64,000 bases of DNA from Prevotellaceae bacterium UBA4361 (GTDB taxonomy: Bacteria > Bacteroidota > Bacteroidia > Bacteroidales > Bacteroidaceae). Where the stretch lies: assembly GCA_002393575.1 (NCBI GenBank), contig DGSN01000036.1:5289-69288 (forward strand), written 5' to 3'. The notes under the pieces are model-generated. The model had not been told where the DNA came from. It saw nothing but the letters and a program-made list of their open reading frames with translations, and made no database searches. Positions 1 through 9,534 of the stretch are shown piece by piece. The stretch's first letter is position 1. The number at the start of each line of letters is the position of its first letter. The translations under genes were made by a program, and so were the position numbers.

Positions 1-280
1 TTTGCTTTCCTGTGTGGTTGACAACATTCCGTTTGTGATGTCGGGTATGAATTTGTTTGAACTGAATAGTACGCCAGATACGGTTTTGAATGGTAATTAT
101 TGGCAGATGCTTTCATACTGCAGTGCCATTGGAGGCTGCTTGCTTTATGTGGGTACTTTGGCTGGACATGCTGTTGTGGAGGTGGAGAATGTTCGCCTTG
201 CATGGTATTGGCGGCACATCGTGTGGCGTGTGGCAGTGGCATGGGCTGTCGGCATGTTCGTGTTCTGGCTTACGCATTGA
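1..280 (+). CDS. NhaD-type Na+/H+ antiporter, C-terminal fragment
   Basis: Only the last ~92 codons are in the window; the reading frame is open from the left edge and stops at 278-280. The fragment carries a VVDNIP segment, a WQMLSYCSAIGG stretch and a final hydrophobic helix ending in FVFWLTH. This matches the C-terminal end of NhaD-family sodium/proton antiporters of the ion-transporter superfamily, where a conserved DN pair and a glycine-rich Y-C-x-x-x-GG segment occur in the last transmembrane helices. The protein would sit in the inner membrane and extrude sodium. The next gene, pfkA, starts 30 bases downstream on the same strand, so the two could be cotranscribed. Identification rests on a short fragment. 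Confidence 0.7.
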   Translation, partial: LLSCVVDNIPFVMSGMNLFELNSTPDTVLNGNYWQMLSYCSAIGGCLLYVGTLAGHAVVEVENVRLAWYWRHIVWRVAVAWAVGMFVFWLTH

Positions 281-309
281 TAAATATAACTTATAACTCC
301 TTATTTATT

Positions 310-1287
310 ATGAGAAGGATCAATTGCATAGGTATTTTGACTTCGGGTGGTGACTCACCAGGTATGAATGCTGCTATTCGTGCGGTGACTCGTACTGCCA
401 TTAGTAAGGGATTCAAGGTGAAAGGCATCTATCGTGGATATGATGGTCTCATCAATGATGAAATCAAGGAATTTACTTCGGAGAGCGTCAGCAACATTGT
501 GGCTCGCGGAGGAACAATCCTGAAGAGTGCGCGTTCGAAGGAATTCATGACTACCGAAGGACGCGAGAAGGCTTTTGCCGTGATGCAGCAGGAAGGCATT
601 GATGCGCTTGTTGTCATTGGTGGTAATGGCTCACTCACTGGAGCCCGTAATTTTGCTCAAGAGCACAATGTGCCTTGCATCGGCTTGCCTGGTACGATTG
701 ACAACGACCTTTATGGCACAGACCTCACGATTGGTTACGACACTACATTGAATACGATTGTGGAATGTGTTGATAAAATCCGAGATACCGCCAACAGTCA
801 TGAGCGCATTTTCTTTGTGGAAGTGATGGGACGCGATGCTGGTTTCTTGGCACAGAACAGTGCCATTGCCAGTGGTGCAGAAGCAGCCATCATCCCAGAG
901 GACAGCACCGATGCCGACCAGTTGGAGCAGTTCATCGGTCGAGGCATTCGCAAGAGTAAGAACTCAAGTATTGTGATTGTGAGCGAAAGCCCTAAGTGTG
1001 GTGCCATGTTCTATGCAGAACGTGTGAAGAAGGAGTATCCTCAATACGATGTTCGTGTTTCAATTCTTGGCCACTTGCAGCGTGGCGGTTCTCCTACGGC
1101 TCGCGACCGAATCCTTGCCACTCGTTTGGGTGCAGGAACCATTGACGCTTTGCTCGATGGACAGCGAAATGTGATGGTAGGCATTCGCAACGATGAAGTC
1201 ATCTATGTGCCATTTGCAGATGCTATCCGAAGCGACAAGCCAATGAATATGAACTTGATAAAGGTACTCGATCAATTGTCTATTTGA
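310..1287 (+). CDS. pfkA: ATP-dependent 6-phosphofructokinase (PfkA family)
   Basis: Cytosolic glycolytic enzyme that phosphorylates fructose 6-phosphate to fructose 1,6-bisphosphate. The 325-residue product has the usual PfkA length. Visible motifs are the nucleotide-binding GGDSPGMNA (13-21), the substrate/catalytic TIDND (129-133, with D131 as the expected catalytic base), VEVMGRDAG and the C-terminal LGHLQRGGSPTARDR. The ATG at 310 is chosen because the protein begins MRRINCIGILTSGGD exactly where family members begin; the frame is open further upstream only because it overlaps the antiporter. Position 106 is Asn in GGNGS where E. coli PfkA has Asp103 in GGDGS. The stop codon overlaps the next ATG by one base, indicating translational coupling with the kinase downstream. 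Confidence 0.95.
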   Translation: MRRINCIGILTSGGDSPGMNAAIRAVTRTAISKGFKVKGIYRGYDGLINDEIKEFTSESVSNIVARGGTILKSARSKEFMTTEGREKAFAVMQQEGIDALVVIGGNGSLTGARNFAQEHNVPCIGLPGTIDNDLYGTDLTIGYDTTLNTIVECVDKIRDTANSHERIFFVEVMGRDAGFLAQNSAIASGAEAAIIPEDSTDADQLEQFIGRGIRKSKNSSIVIVSESPKCGAMFYAERVKKEYPQYDVRVSILGHLQRGGSPTARDRILATRLGAGTIDALLDGQRNVMVGIRNDEVIYVPFADAIRSDKPMNMNLIKVLDQLSI

Positions 1288-2237
1288 TGAAGCCTTCAGA
1301 AAAGGGTTCTAGAGATTCAAACACGTGGGGTGTTATTTGCAGTAGCCATTCCCGCAAGACACGGAAGCGATGGGAACAAGTGCGTTCTTACGTAGAAGAA
1401 AAGGGAGTGAAGTATGAGTTTGTCCTCTCTAACGGCAAGGATTCTGTTGAACAGACATCAAAGGAGTTCTGCGAGAGAGGATGCAGAACTTTGGTTGTTA
1501 TCGGAAGCGATGGCACGCTCAACGATGTGATAAATGGTGTGATGTCGGTGCAGCCTTTGCCCGACGACTTTGCCTTGGGCATGATTCCTTCGGGCATTGG
1601 TAACGACTTCGCTTCGTTTTGGGATATTCCCGTGGATAGTTTCAAACAAGCCGTCGATAACATTTTGGCTCGTCGTTTGAAGAAAATTGATATAGGTGTC
1701 TGCAAGTATGAGGATGAAAACCATCTTTCGCAGGTACGCTATTTTCTGAATTGCGTGAACATCGGTTTGGGTGCCCGTCTCATTCAACTCACCAATCGCT
1801 ATCAAAGTCTGATTCCTTCCAAGAAACTTTCTCTGATTCCTATTTTCATCGGACAAATTTTTTCTCGCAAGTCCTTCAACATTGCTTTCAAGGCTGACAC
1901 AGAGAAGGAACGACAAAATGTGATGTCCATCTGCATCGGTAATGCCACAGGGTACGGACAAACTCCTGATGCTGTTCCTTACAATGGATTTCTCGACATG
2001 TCAGTTATCACGCGTCCCAAGTGGTGGCAACTGTTTCAAGGCTTCTGGATGTTGGGAAAGGGGCAGTTCCTGAATTACAAGAATGTTCACCCATATCGAC
2101 TTGAGAAGTTGGAGTTTACCGATGTGGGAAAGGCGAGCATCAGTCTTGATGGCCGTTTCCTCCGCGAGAAGTCGTGCGTACCGTTGCGTCTTTCCGTCAT
2201 GCCCGACACACTGAATTTCATCATTAGTGCAGAATAA
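1287..2237 (+). CDS. Diacylglycerol/lipid kinase family protein (DagK/YegS-like)
   Basis: A 316-residue protein of the DAGK catalytic fold. The N-terminal half carries the nucleotide-binding signature VVIGSDGTLND (70-80), followed by GMIPSGIGNDFA, the usual second glycine-rich loop of this family. The C-terminal half has the beta-sandwich pattern IGNATGYGQ and DGRFLREKSCVPLRLS. Family members phosphorylate diacylglycerol, sphingosine-like or other lipids with ATP at the cytoplasmic membrane; the actual substrate cannot be read from the sequence. The canonical GGDGT is GSDGT here. The ATG at 1287 overlaps the pfkA stop by one base (TGATG), so the two genes are coupled. The gene ends at a strong terminator hairpin. 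Confidence 0.85.
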   Translation: MKPSEKGSRDSNTWGVICSSHSRKTRKRWEQVRSYVEEKGVKYEFVLSNGKDSVEQTSKEFCERGCRTLVVIGSDGTLNDVINGVMSVQPLPDDFALGMIPSGIGNDFASFWDIPVDSFKQAVDNILARRLKKIDIGVCKYEDENHLSQVRYFLNCVNIGLGARLIQLTNRYQSLIPSKKLSLIPIFIGQIFSRKSFNIAFKADTEKERQNVMSICIGNATGYGQTPDAVPYNGFLDMSVITRPKWWQLFQGFWMLGKGQFLNYKNVHPYRLEKLEFTDVGKASISLDGRFLREKSCVPLRLSVMPDTLNFIISAE

Positions 2238-2241
2238 AAAC

Positions 2242-2276
2242 AAACACCCAGCAATCATCCGACTGCTGGGTGTTTT
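2242..2276. terminator. Bidirectional rho-independent terminator
   Basis: A perfect 10-bp stem pairs ACACCCAGCA (2244-2253) with TGCTGGGTGT (2264-2273) around a 10-base loop. A-rich bases precede it and TTTT follows, so it can end transcripts from both the + strand lipid kinase gene and the - strand rplT operon, which converge here. Confidence 0.9.
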
Positions 2277-2311
2277 CTGTTTATTTGTTACTGTTTGAAA
2301 CAGTGTCTCTA

Positions 2312-2656
2312 CTACTTAACCTTTTCAACGATAGCCTTGAATGCATCTGGGTTGTTCATAGCGAGGTTGGCAAGAGTCTTGCGGTTGATTTCGATGCCTG
2401 CCTTGTGGATTGCACCCATCAACTGGCTGTAAGACATACCTTCGAGACGTGCTGCAGCATTGATACGCTGAATCCAGAGTGAACGGAATTCGCGCTTCTT
2501 GAGCTTGCGACCTACGTATGCATAGGTGAGACCTTTCTCATACGCATTTTTGGCAACTGTCCACACGTTCTTGCGGGCACCAAACTGACCCTTAACGCGC
2601 TTCAAAATCTTTTTTCTTCTTGCACGTGATGCTACGTGATTTACTGATCTTGGCAT
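2312..2656 (-). CDS. rplT: 50S ribosomal protein L20
   Basis: A basic 114-residue protein beginning MPRSVNHVASRARRKK, with the L20 signature YAYVGRKLKKREFR and LWIQRINAAAR. It binds 23S rRNA early in large-subunit assembly. It is the last gene of the thrS-infC-rpmI-rplT operon, and the order is the common bacterial one. A 129-base spacer separates it from rpmI; no clear attenuator or leader structure was recognised in that spacer. Confidence 0.98.
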   Translation of the reverse strand: MPRSVNHVASRARRKKILKRVKGQFGARKNVWTVAKNAYEKGLTYAYVGRKLKKREFRSLWIQRINAAARLEGMSYSQLMGAIHKAGIEINRKTLANLAMNNPDAFKAIVEKVK

Positions 2657-2785
2657 AATTTTGATTCTTTTTGAATGTTAGCGCCACGGCATTTTCACAT
2701 CGTGAACTTTATGCTAAGCATTCGGTTAAACTTTTTGTTTACTTGGAAAGATTTTCGTTTTCGTTATCAAAACGGATGGTGAAGA

Positions 2786-2983
2786 TTAACGGAGAACGAG
2801 GAGGTCAAGAACCTGCTTGCGGTTTGCCTTTACGACAATTGCGCTGTGGTCGAGATTTCTCTTCTGCTTCTTTGTCTTCTTAGTCAGAATGTGACTGTGG
2901 TAAGCGTGCTGACGCTTAATCTTTCCTGTGCCAGTGAGCTTGAAACGCTTCTTGGCAGCTGAGCTGGTTTTTACTTTTGGCAT
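2786..2983 (-). CDS. rpmI: 50S ribosomal protein L35
   Basis: A 65-residue very basic protein beginning MPKVKTSSAAKKRFKLTGTG and containing the L35 pattern KRQHAYHSHILTKKTKKQKR. It is a structural component of the large ribosomal subunit. It lies between infC (80 bases upstream in transcription direction) and rplT, the standard arrangement. Confidence 0.98.
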   Translation of the reverse strand: MPKVKTSSAAKKRFKLTGTGKIKRQHAYHSHILTKKTKKQKRNLDHSAIVVKANRKQVLDLLVLR

Positions 2984-3063
2984 TTTTTCTTATTGTTTTA
3001 ATGAATTTATTAGCTGTGGCAACGTATATACCAGGACGTTACGCACATTCTTTTCTGTTTTGT

Positions 3064-3714
3064 TTAGTCTTCGCTTTCGTCTTCCTCAACATCTTCCACG
3101 TCAGGAGGAGTCACGGTTGCAGTAGGCTTTGCGGTTTCAGCGGCTTTTGCCTTCTCTGCGTCCAGCTTCTGCTGACTCTTCTTTGGCTGGCCAGCTTTCT
3201 TCGGAGCGAGGATGATGCTCATGCGTTTGCCTTCAAGCACTGGCATACTTTCCACTTTGGCAATTTCCTCAAGGTCGTTGGCAAAACGGAGGAGCAGCAC
3301 TTCTCCTTGTTCTTTGAAAACGATGGAGCGACCCTTGAAGAATACGTAGGCTTTCACCTTGTTGCCTTCGTTCAGGAACTCCACTGCGTGTTTCAGCTTG
3401 AAGTTGTAGTCGGCTTCGGCTGTCTGAGGACCGAATCGGATTTCTTTCAATTCAACTTTCACCTGCTTAGCCTTCATCTCCTTCTTTTTCTTCTTCAGCT
3501 GATAGAGGAATTTGGAATAGTCGATGAGACGACAAACCGGCGGTTGTGCATTAGGAGAAATCTCTACGAGGTCAACTCCTTTTTCTTCTGCAAGTTGGAG
3601 AGCTTGGCGAGTGGGAAGAACTGTTGATTCAACATCTTCGCCTACGATTCTCACTTCGCGTACACGAATCTGTTCGTTGATTCTGTACTGAAACTTGTTT
3701 TTGTCACCTTTCAT
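3064..3714 (-). CDS. infC: Translation initiation factor IF-3
   Basis: A 216-residue IF-3. The N domain shows YRINEQIRVREVRIVGEDVE and LVEISPNAQPPVCRLIDYSKF; the C domain shows VKVELKEIRFGPQTAEADYNFKL. It controls start-codon fidelity and subunit dissociation on the 30S subunit. The start is ATG (3712-3714), not the rare ATT or ATC used by some bacteria to autoregulate infC. The C-terminus has a roughly 45-residue Ala/Lys- then acid-rich tail ending in VEDVEEDESED, beyond the E. coli protein and plausible for Bacteroidetes. It is transcribed with thrS upstream and rpmI-rplT downstream. Confidence 0.97.
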   Translation of the reverse strand: MKGDKNKFQYRINEQIRVREVRIVGEDVESTVLPTRQALQLAEEKGVDLVEISPNAQPPVCRLIDYSKFLYQLKKKKKEMKAKQVKVELKEIRFGPQTAEADYNFKLKHAVEFLNEGNKVKAYVFFKGRSIVFKEQGEVLLLRFANDLEEIAKVESMPVLEGKRMSIILAPKKAGQPKKSQQKLDAEKAKAAETAKPTATVTPPDVEDVEEDESED

Positions 3715-3770
3715 TAACTGTGGCTTTTACCGGTTTTTTGAGTTTTAAGTTGAAAAATTTTTATTGAAAG

Positions 3771-3784
3771 GAGCCTAAAGGCTC
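3771..3784 (-). terminator. Small hairpin after thrS
   Basis: GAGCC and GGCTC pair around TAAA in the thrS-infC gap. Read on the - strand it is followed by an A/T-rich tail, so it could attenuate or process the transcript between thrS and infC. The stem is only 5 bp, so it is weak. Confidence 0.35.
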
Positions 3785-3805
3785 ACAAGAATCCAAAATC
3801 GGGTG

Positions 3806-3810
3806 CAAAG

Positions 3811-3813
<3 letters not shown>
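3806..3813 (-). promoter_or_regulatory. Possible -7 element for infC-rpmI-rplT
   Basis: On the - strand this reads TAACTTTG, a match to the Bacteroidetes -7 consensus TAnnTTTG. It overlaps the thrS stop codon and lies 92 bases before infC. No -33 TTTG was found at the expected spacing, so an internal promoter is only suggested. Confidence 0.35.
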
Positions 3814-5754
<1,941 letters not shown>

Positions 5755-5798
5755 GATATGCTTTTTTTATGATAAATTCCGATTCGAGAAATATCGTG

Positions 5799-5829
5799 CA
5801 AAGTTAACATTTTTCTCCTTATTATCAAA
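5799..5829 (-). promoter_or_regulatory. Promoter of the thrS operon
   Basis: On the - strand TTTG (5826-5829) and TAACTTTG (5799-5806) are separated by 19 bp, a full match to the Bacteroidetes sigma-factor consensus. The -7 box ends about 45 bases before the thrS start codon. Confidence 0.8.
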
Positions 5830-5891
5830 GCATGACGTGAAAAATGTGATGTACTGACAGGAGCATTCTTCACACTTTGCACATTCTTCGT

Positions 5892-7541
5892 TCATTTTTT
5901 CTTTTTGGCGGCGTTGTGCTTGATGATGCTGTACGCCTGATAGATGCCCAACTCACCCGCCTTGCTGAGGTCGGCTGTGGCATTGTCGTTGTCGTTCATG
6001 AAGATTTTCACGATGCCACGATTGAAATAAGCTTGTGGAAATTGCGACCGTAGCTGGATGGCCTTGTCGAGGTCTTCGAGGGCAAGTGAGTATTTTCGTG
6101 TGGCAGCGTAAGCGTAAGCTCGGTTGTAGTAGGCTTCTGCCACCTCGGGCTGGTTCTTGATGGCTTCCGTGAAATCCTGAATGGCAGGTTCGTATTCCTC
6201 CACCAGCAAGTGTTCCAACGCTGTGGAGAAGTATGGGTTCGGAGCCGAAGCAGCCACTTGGTAAGATGCCAGCGACATAGGTGGCAGGAGTTTCATTTCT
6301 GCATCCTTGTTCTGAATCTTTCCTCTGTATTCGCTCTCGTATTCCTTCTTCTCCTCATCTTCTACTACCAGTGCCTGATAGTCGTTGAGGTCTATTTCGC
6401 TCTTCTTACGTGTGGTGGCTGTCTTGCTGGATTTCGATTGATAACCATAGCGATGTGCGATTTGCTCACGAATCACGTGGTCCTCGTCTTTCAGCGCTCC
6501 CTTCGTGTCGCCTATGCGCCGCTTGGCTTCCGCTCTGCGCTGATAGCCTTGCAGGAAGTTGGGATAAGTGTGGATGAGCGTTGTGTAGTCGCGGATGGCT
6601 CCACGGTAGTCGCCTGTGTCGAAGAGCAGTTCGGCACGGTTGTAGATGGCCATCACGTCGGTGGGGTCAATCTTCAGGATGAAGTTGAAATCCTCAATGG
6701 CGAGGTTGTCTTCACCCACACGTGTGCGAAGCAAGCCACGGTTGTAGTGTCCGATGAAGTTGGTGGGGTCGATGTCGAGTGCAATGTCATAGTCCGACAT
6801 GGCTCCACGCAGGTTGTTCTGGTGATAACGTGCCAATGCCCGATTAATCAGGTTCCGCGTGTTCTTCGGCTGAAGGCGTATGGCCTCCGTGAGTGTCGTT
6901 TCTGCCTCCACCCATTCCTCGCGGTTCATCAGCAGGCTTGCCTTGAGCGAGAGGGAGGGTACATTATACTTGTCGGCTTGCAGGGCACTATCCACCAGCA
7001 CTTCGGCTGTGGTGGTGTCCTTCATTTCCATCTTGATTTGTGCTTTCATCATGTAGCCGTCGGCGTACTTTGGCCAATGCTTGATGAAGATGTCGGAAAT
7101 GGAGTCAGCCCGTTCAAATTCTTTTAGCTCGATGTTGCAGAGAATCCAGTTGTGCCAGATGGCTTTGCTTTCTGACTGCACCTCCGAAGCCATTTTGTAG
7201 TCTTGCTCTGCTTGGTTGTACTTTCCTAAGTTGATGCGCGACAGTCCTCGGAGCTCGTAAGTCTTGGGAAAGAACGGGTTGATGTCGATGGCCCGTGAGC
7301 AATCCTGCTCGGCTCCCAAGAAGTCTTCCAAATAGAATTTAGCCACACCTCGGTAGTAGTATGCTTCGTAGAGATGTGGTTTTGCCAAGATAACGCGGTT
7401 GAAGTATTGGATGGACAAGGCATAGTCATCGAAATAGAGTGCATTGCGCCCCACATCCATCATTCTTTGCGTATTGATTTGCGCTTCAGAACAGAGTGTG
7501 TATGCAAGAAAACAAACTATGTAGATGATGCGTTGTCGCAT
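5892..7541 (-). CDS. Secreted tetratricopeptide-repeat protein
   Basis: A 549-residue protein starting MRQRIIYIVCFLAYTLCSEAQ, which looks like a Sec signal peptide ending near SEAQ, so export to the periplasm is likely. The ATG at 7539-7541 is preferred to an upstream in-frame start because the extra residues would come from the flanking repeat array and would spoil the signal peptide. Most of the mature protein is a series of about a dozen TPR units of 34 residues (patterns such as AYYYRGVAKFYLEDFLGAEQD and AIRLQPKN). A charged linker (about 390-440) separates a last TPR block. No enzymatic domain is seen; a scaffolding role in protein complexes is the family expectation. It sits downstream of ruvX and def. 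Confidence 0.85.
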   Translation of the reverse strand: MRQRIIYIVCFLAYTLCSEAQINTQRMMDVGRNALYFDDYALSIQYFNRVILAKPHLYEAYYYRGVAKFYLEDFLGAEQDCSRAIDINPFFPKTYELRGLSRINLGKYNQAEQDYKMASEVQSESKAIWHNWILCNIELKEFERADSISDIFIKHWPKYADGYMMKAQIKMEMKDTTTAEVLVDSALQADKYNVPSLSLKASLLMNREEWVEAETTLTEAIRLQPKNTRNLINRALARYHQNNLRGAMSDYDIALDIDPTNFIGHYNRGLLRTRVGEDNLAIEDFNFILKIDPTDVMAIYNRAELLFDTGDYRGAIRDYTTLIHTYPNFLQGYQRRAEAKRRIGDTKGALKDEDHVIREQIAHRYGYQSKSSKTATTRKKSEIDLNDYQALVVEDEEKKEYESEYRGKIQNKDAEMKLLPPMSLASYQVAASAPNPYFSTALEHLLVEEYEPAIQDFTEAIKNQPEVAEAYYNRAYAYAATRKYSLALEDLDKAIQLRSQFPQAYFNRGIVKIFMNDNDNATADLSKAGELGIYQAYSIIKHNAAKKKK

Positions 7542-7578
7542 TGTTCTATTGCTTATGCGTTTCTCTTCAATTTCTATT

Positions 7579-7729
7579 GGGGACAAACTTGAGTGAATCC
7601 CCACACGCGTTCAAGTGAATCCCCACACGCGTTCAAGTGAATCCCCACACGCGTTCAAGTGAATCCCCACGCGCGTTCGAATGAATCCCCAATAGCGTTC
7701 GTGTGAATCCCCAGTGAAAAATCACTGGG
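7579..7729. repeat. 22-bp GGGGAY tandem array A
   Basis: Six GAATCCCC cores start at 7595, 7617, 7639, 7661, 7683 and 7705, exactly 22 bp apart, with near-identical spacer bases (ACACGCGTTCAAGT). On the left the array ends in an inverted unit, so GGGG (7579-7582) faces CCCC (7599-7602) across AAC-TTGA-GT. On the right the hairpin CCCAGTGA-AAAA-TCACTGGG (7710-7729) ends 6 bases before the def stop codon. It fills the gap between def and the TPR gene. Four other arrays of the same design lie in this window. Confidence 0.9.
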
Positions 7730-7735
7730 AACAAA

Positions 7736-8290
7736 TTAGTGATTTGCCTTTGTCTTGTAACCGCACTGGTACTTGCCTTTCGTCATAGCAATCAGCTTCT
7801 TCTTGATGAGTTGCTTGCGGAAAGGAGTGAGATGGTCCACAAACATCTTTCCTTCCAGATGGTCGAACTCATGCTGAACGACACGGGCTACGAAACCGTC
7901 CACCCATTCGTCGTGTGGCTGCAAGTCGGAGTCGAGGTATTGGATGCGCACCTTTTCGGGGCGTTTCACCTTCTCGTGTATGCCTGGCACAGAGAGGCAT
8001 CCTTCCTCAAAGTCGCTCTGCTCTTCGCTTTCTTCGATGATGTGTCCGTTGATGAAAGCCTTGAAGTAGCCCTTGAACTGAGGCTCGTCTTCGCTGATGC
8101 AGTCGAGGTCGATGACTACGACGCGGATAGGCAGTCCCACTTGCGGTGCTGCAAGTCCCACGCCTTCAGCCTTTCTGAGGGTTTCAAACATGTTGTCGAT
8201 GAGTTCCTTCAGGTTTGGATAATCTGTCGGAATGTCTTCAGCCACCTTGCGAAGCACTGGCTGACCGAATATGTACATTGGTAGTATCAC
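7736..8290 (-). CDS. def: Peptide deformylase
   Basis: A 184-residue metalloenzyme that removes the formyl group from nascent N-terminal methionine. All three family motifs are present: GVGLAAPQVG, EGCLSVPG (Cys metal ligand) and QHEFDHLEG (HExxH metal site with the catalytic Glu). The length is normal. It lies 54 bases downstream of ruvX on the same strand, probably in one transcript. Its stop codon is followed at once by repeat array A. Confidence 0.97.
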   Translation of the reverse strand: MILPMYIFGQPVLRKVAEDIPTDYPNLKELIDNMFETLRKAEGVGLAAPQVGLPIRVVVIDLDCISEDEPQFKGYFKAFINGHIIEESEEQSDFEEGCLSVPGIHEKVKRPEKVRIQYLDSDLQPHDEWVDGFVARVVQHEFDHLEGKMFVDHLTPFRKQLIKKKLIAMTKGKYQCGYKTKANH

Positions 8291-8344
8291 GGTGATAACA
8301 GTTTTTAGTTGGTTTTTGTGTGTAGAGGAATACAGGGGAAGTTT

Positions 8345-8779
8345 TCAAGGGAATAGGTTGGAGTCCTTGTTCGAAGCCATGTAGTCCTCAAGAATGATGG
8401 TGGCACTGATTTGATCTACGAGTCCCTTGTTTTCTCGGCGTGCCTTCTTGCCGATTCCGCTTTCAAGGATGGCTTGATGTGCCAGAACCGAGGTGAAACG
8501 CTCGTCGTAGAAAGTGATGGGGATGTTGGGATGGAGTTTTCGGAACCTGTTCACAAAAGGAGTGATTCGTTTCATGTTTTCCGAATCCTCGCCGTTGGTT
8601 TGCTTGGGTTGACCAACAATAATTTTCTCCACGGATTCTTTAGAGAGGTAGTCTGACAAAAAATCGAAGAGCTTGGAGGTTTCCACAGTACACAGTCCGT
8701 TGGCAATAATTTGCAGCGTGTCTGTCACTGCAATGCCTGTCCTTTTTTTTCCGTAGTCAATTGCTAAAAGTCTTCCCAT
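8345..8779 (-). CDS. ruvX: Putative Holliday junction resolvase / pre-16S rRNA nuclease YqgF (RuvX)
   Basis: A 144-residue RNase H-fold protein beginning MGRLLAIDYGKKRTGIAVTD, with the catalytic Asp in the first strand, then IIVGQPKQTNGEDSENM and FYDERFTSVLAHQAI. In characterised homologues YqgF matures the 5' end of 16S rRNA; the Holliday junction role is by family name. It heads the ruvX-def-TPR series, and a -7-like element lies 22 bases upstream. Confidence 0.93.
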   Translation of the reverse strand: MGRLLAIDYGKKRTGIAVTDTLQIIANGLCTVETSKLFDFLSDYLSKESVEKIIVGQPKQTNGEDSENMKRITPFVNRFRKLHPNIPITFYDERFTSVLAHQAILESGIGKKARRENKGLVDQISATIILEDYMASNKDSNLFP

Positions 8780-8801
8780 TCAATCTTTTTAAATCAGAAT
8801 G

Positions 8802-8809
8802 CAAAGATA
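8802..8809 (-). promoter_or_regulatory. -7 element for ruvX-def
   Basis: Reads TATCTTTG on the - strand, a match to TAnnTTTG, 22 bases before the ruvX start. A -33 TTTG is not evident. It lies back to back with the promoter of the thioredoxin-like gene. Confidence 0.5.
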
Positions 8810-8888
8810 GTGGAAAATGGGAAAATGAGAAAATGAGAGCCTGAGAAATTAACTTTAAATGAGGAAAATGGGTATTTTTTTACTTTCT

Positions 8889-8920
8889 TTTGTGCTTTTC
8901 TTTTAGAATTCGTATTTTTG
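8889..8920 (+). promoter_or_regulatory. Promoter of the thioredoxin-like gene
   Basis: TTTG at 8889-8892 and TATTTTTG at 8913-8920 are separated by 20 bp, a full Bacteroidetes consensus match. The predicted transcript would start around 8925, which supports the ATG at 8947 rather than an upstream in-frame start at 8890 inside the promoter. Confidence 0.85.
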
Positions 8921-8946
8921 CAGGCAAATCAAGATGTTTCTGGAAC

Positions 8947-9414
8947 ATGAGATATTTTATACTTCCATTTCTGCTTTTTTTTACTGCTGTGGGATTGCGT
9001 GCTCAGCAGGCTCCCGACTTCACGGTGCAGGACATGCGTGGCGAAACGGTTTCGCTGAGAGGTCTGAGGGGCAAGTATGTGGTGCTGGACTTTTGGGGAG
9101 CATGGTGTCCTGCCTGCATGAAGGAAATCCCGTCGCTGAAAAAACTATATAGGAAGCATCAGAACGAGCTGGAAATCATCAGTGTGAATTGCTACGATGA
9201 AGATAACGACTGGCAGGAAATCGTGAAGGACTACCACTTGAAGTGGATTCAACTGAAGAACACTAAGGATGTGGACTTGGTGGAGAAATATGACATCCGT
9301 GTATTTCCCACTAAGTTGCTTTTGGACAGAGAGGGAAACCTCCTTTTCCGACTGAATGGGGAACACGAATCTTTTTTCAGGAAAGTGAATGAGATTTTGA
9401 GAAATGAAGAATGA
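8947..9414 (+). CDS. Exported thioredoxin-like (TlpA/ResA-type) protein
   Basis: A 155-residue protein with an N-terminal signal segment (MRYFILPFLLFFTAVGLRAQ) followed by a thioredoxin fold. The redox motif is WCPAC (53-57) in the context VVLDFWGAWCPACMKEIPSL, typical of the AhpC/TSA-TlpA family; the cis-proline segment is DIRVFPTKLLLD. It probably reduces disulfides or partners in the periplasm; the target is not evident. The start was chosen from the promoter position and the signal peptide. It converges with aspS across a palindromic repeat. Confidence 0.85.
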   Translation: MRYFILPFLLFFTAVGLRAQQAPDFTVQDMRGETVSLRGLRGKYVVLDFWGAWCPACMKEIPSLKKLYRKHQNELEIISVNCYDEDNDWQEIVKDYHLKWIQLKNTKDVDLVEKYDIRVFPTKLLLDREGNLLFRLNGEHESFFRKVNEILRNEE

Positions 9415-9534
9415 AGAAGGGTTTTAAATGAAGAATGAAAAATGAAGAATGAAGAATAGTCGCTATGCTCAAAACCTCAAGCTTGGGTAGCAAACATTCT
9501 TCATTCTTCATTTTTCATTCTTCATTCTTCATTT
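9405..9534. repeat. Palindromic AATGAAGAAT repeat, copy 1
   Basis: Runs of AATGAAGAAT-like units (9405-9458) face their reverse complement ATTCTTCATT (9495-9534) and can form a long A/T-rich hairpin between the convergent thioredoxin-like and aspS genes. The centre holds GTCGCTATGCTCAAA (9459-9473). Related sequences occur at 33.9, 55.7-56.0 and 58.5 kb. Confidence 0.8.

Noticed and set aside
2657..2785. Ribosomal-protein L20 leader or other RNA regulator between rpmI and rplT
   Set aside because: No convincing stem with conserved L20-binding features could be drawn by eye.
7579..7729. 22-bp arrays as CRISPR arrays
   Set aside because: There is no separation into constant repeats and unique spacers; the whole 22-bp unit is repeated, spacing is too short, and no cas genes are in the window.
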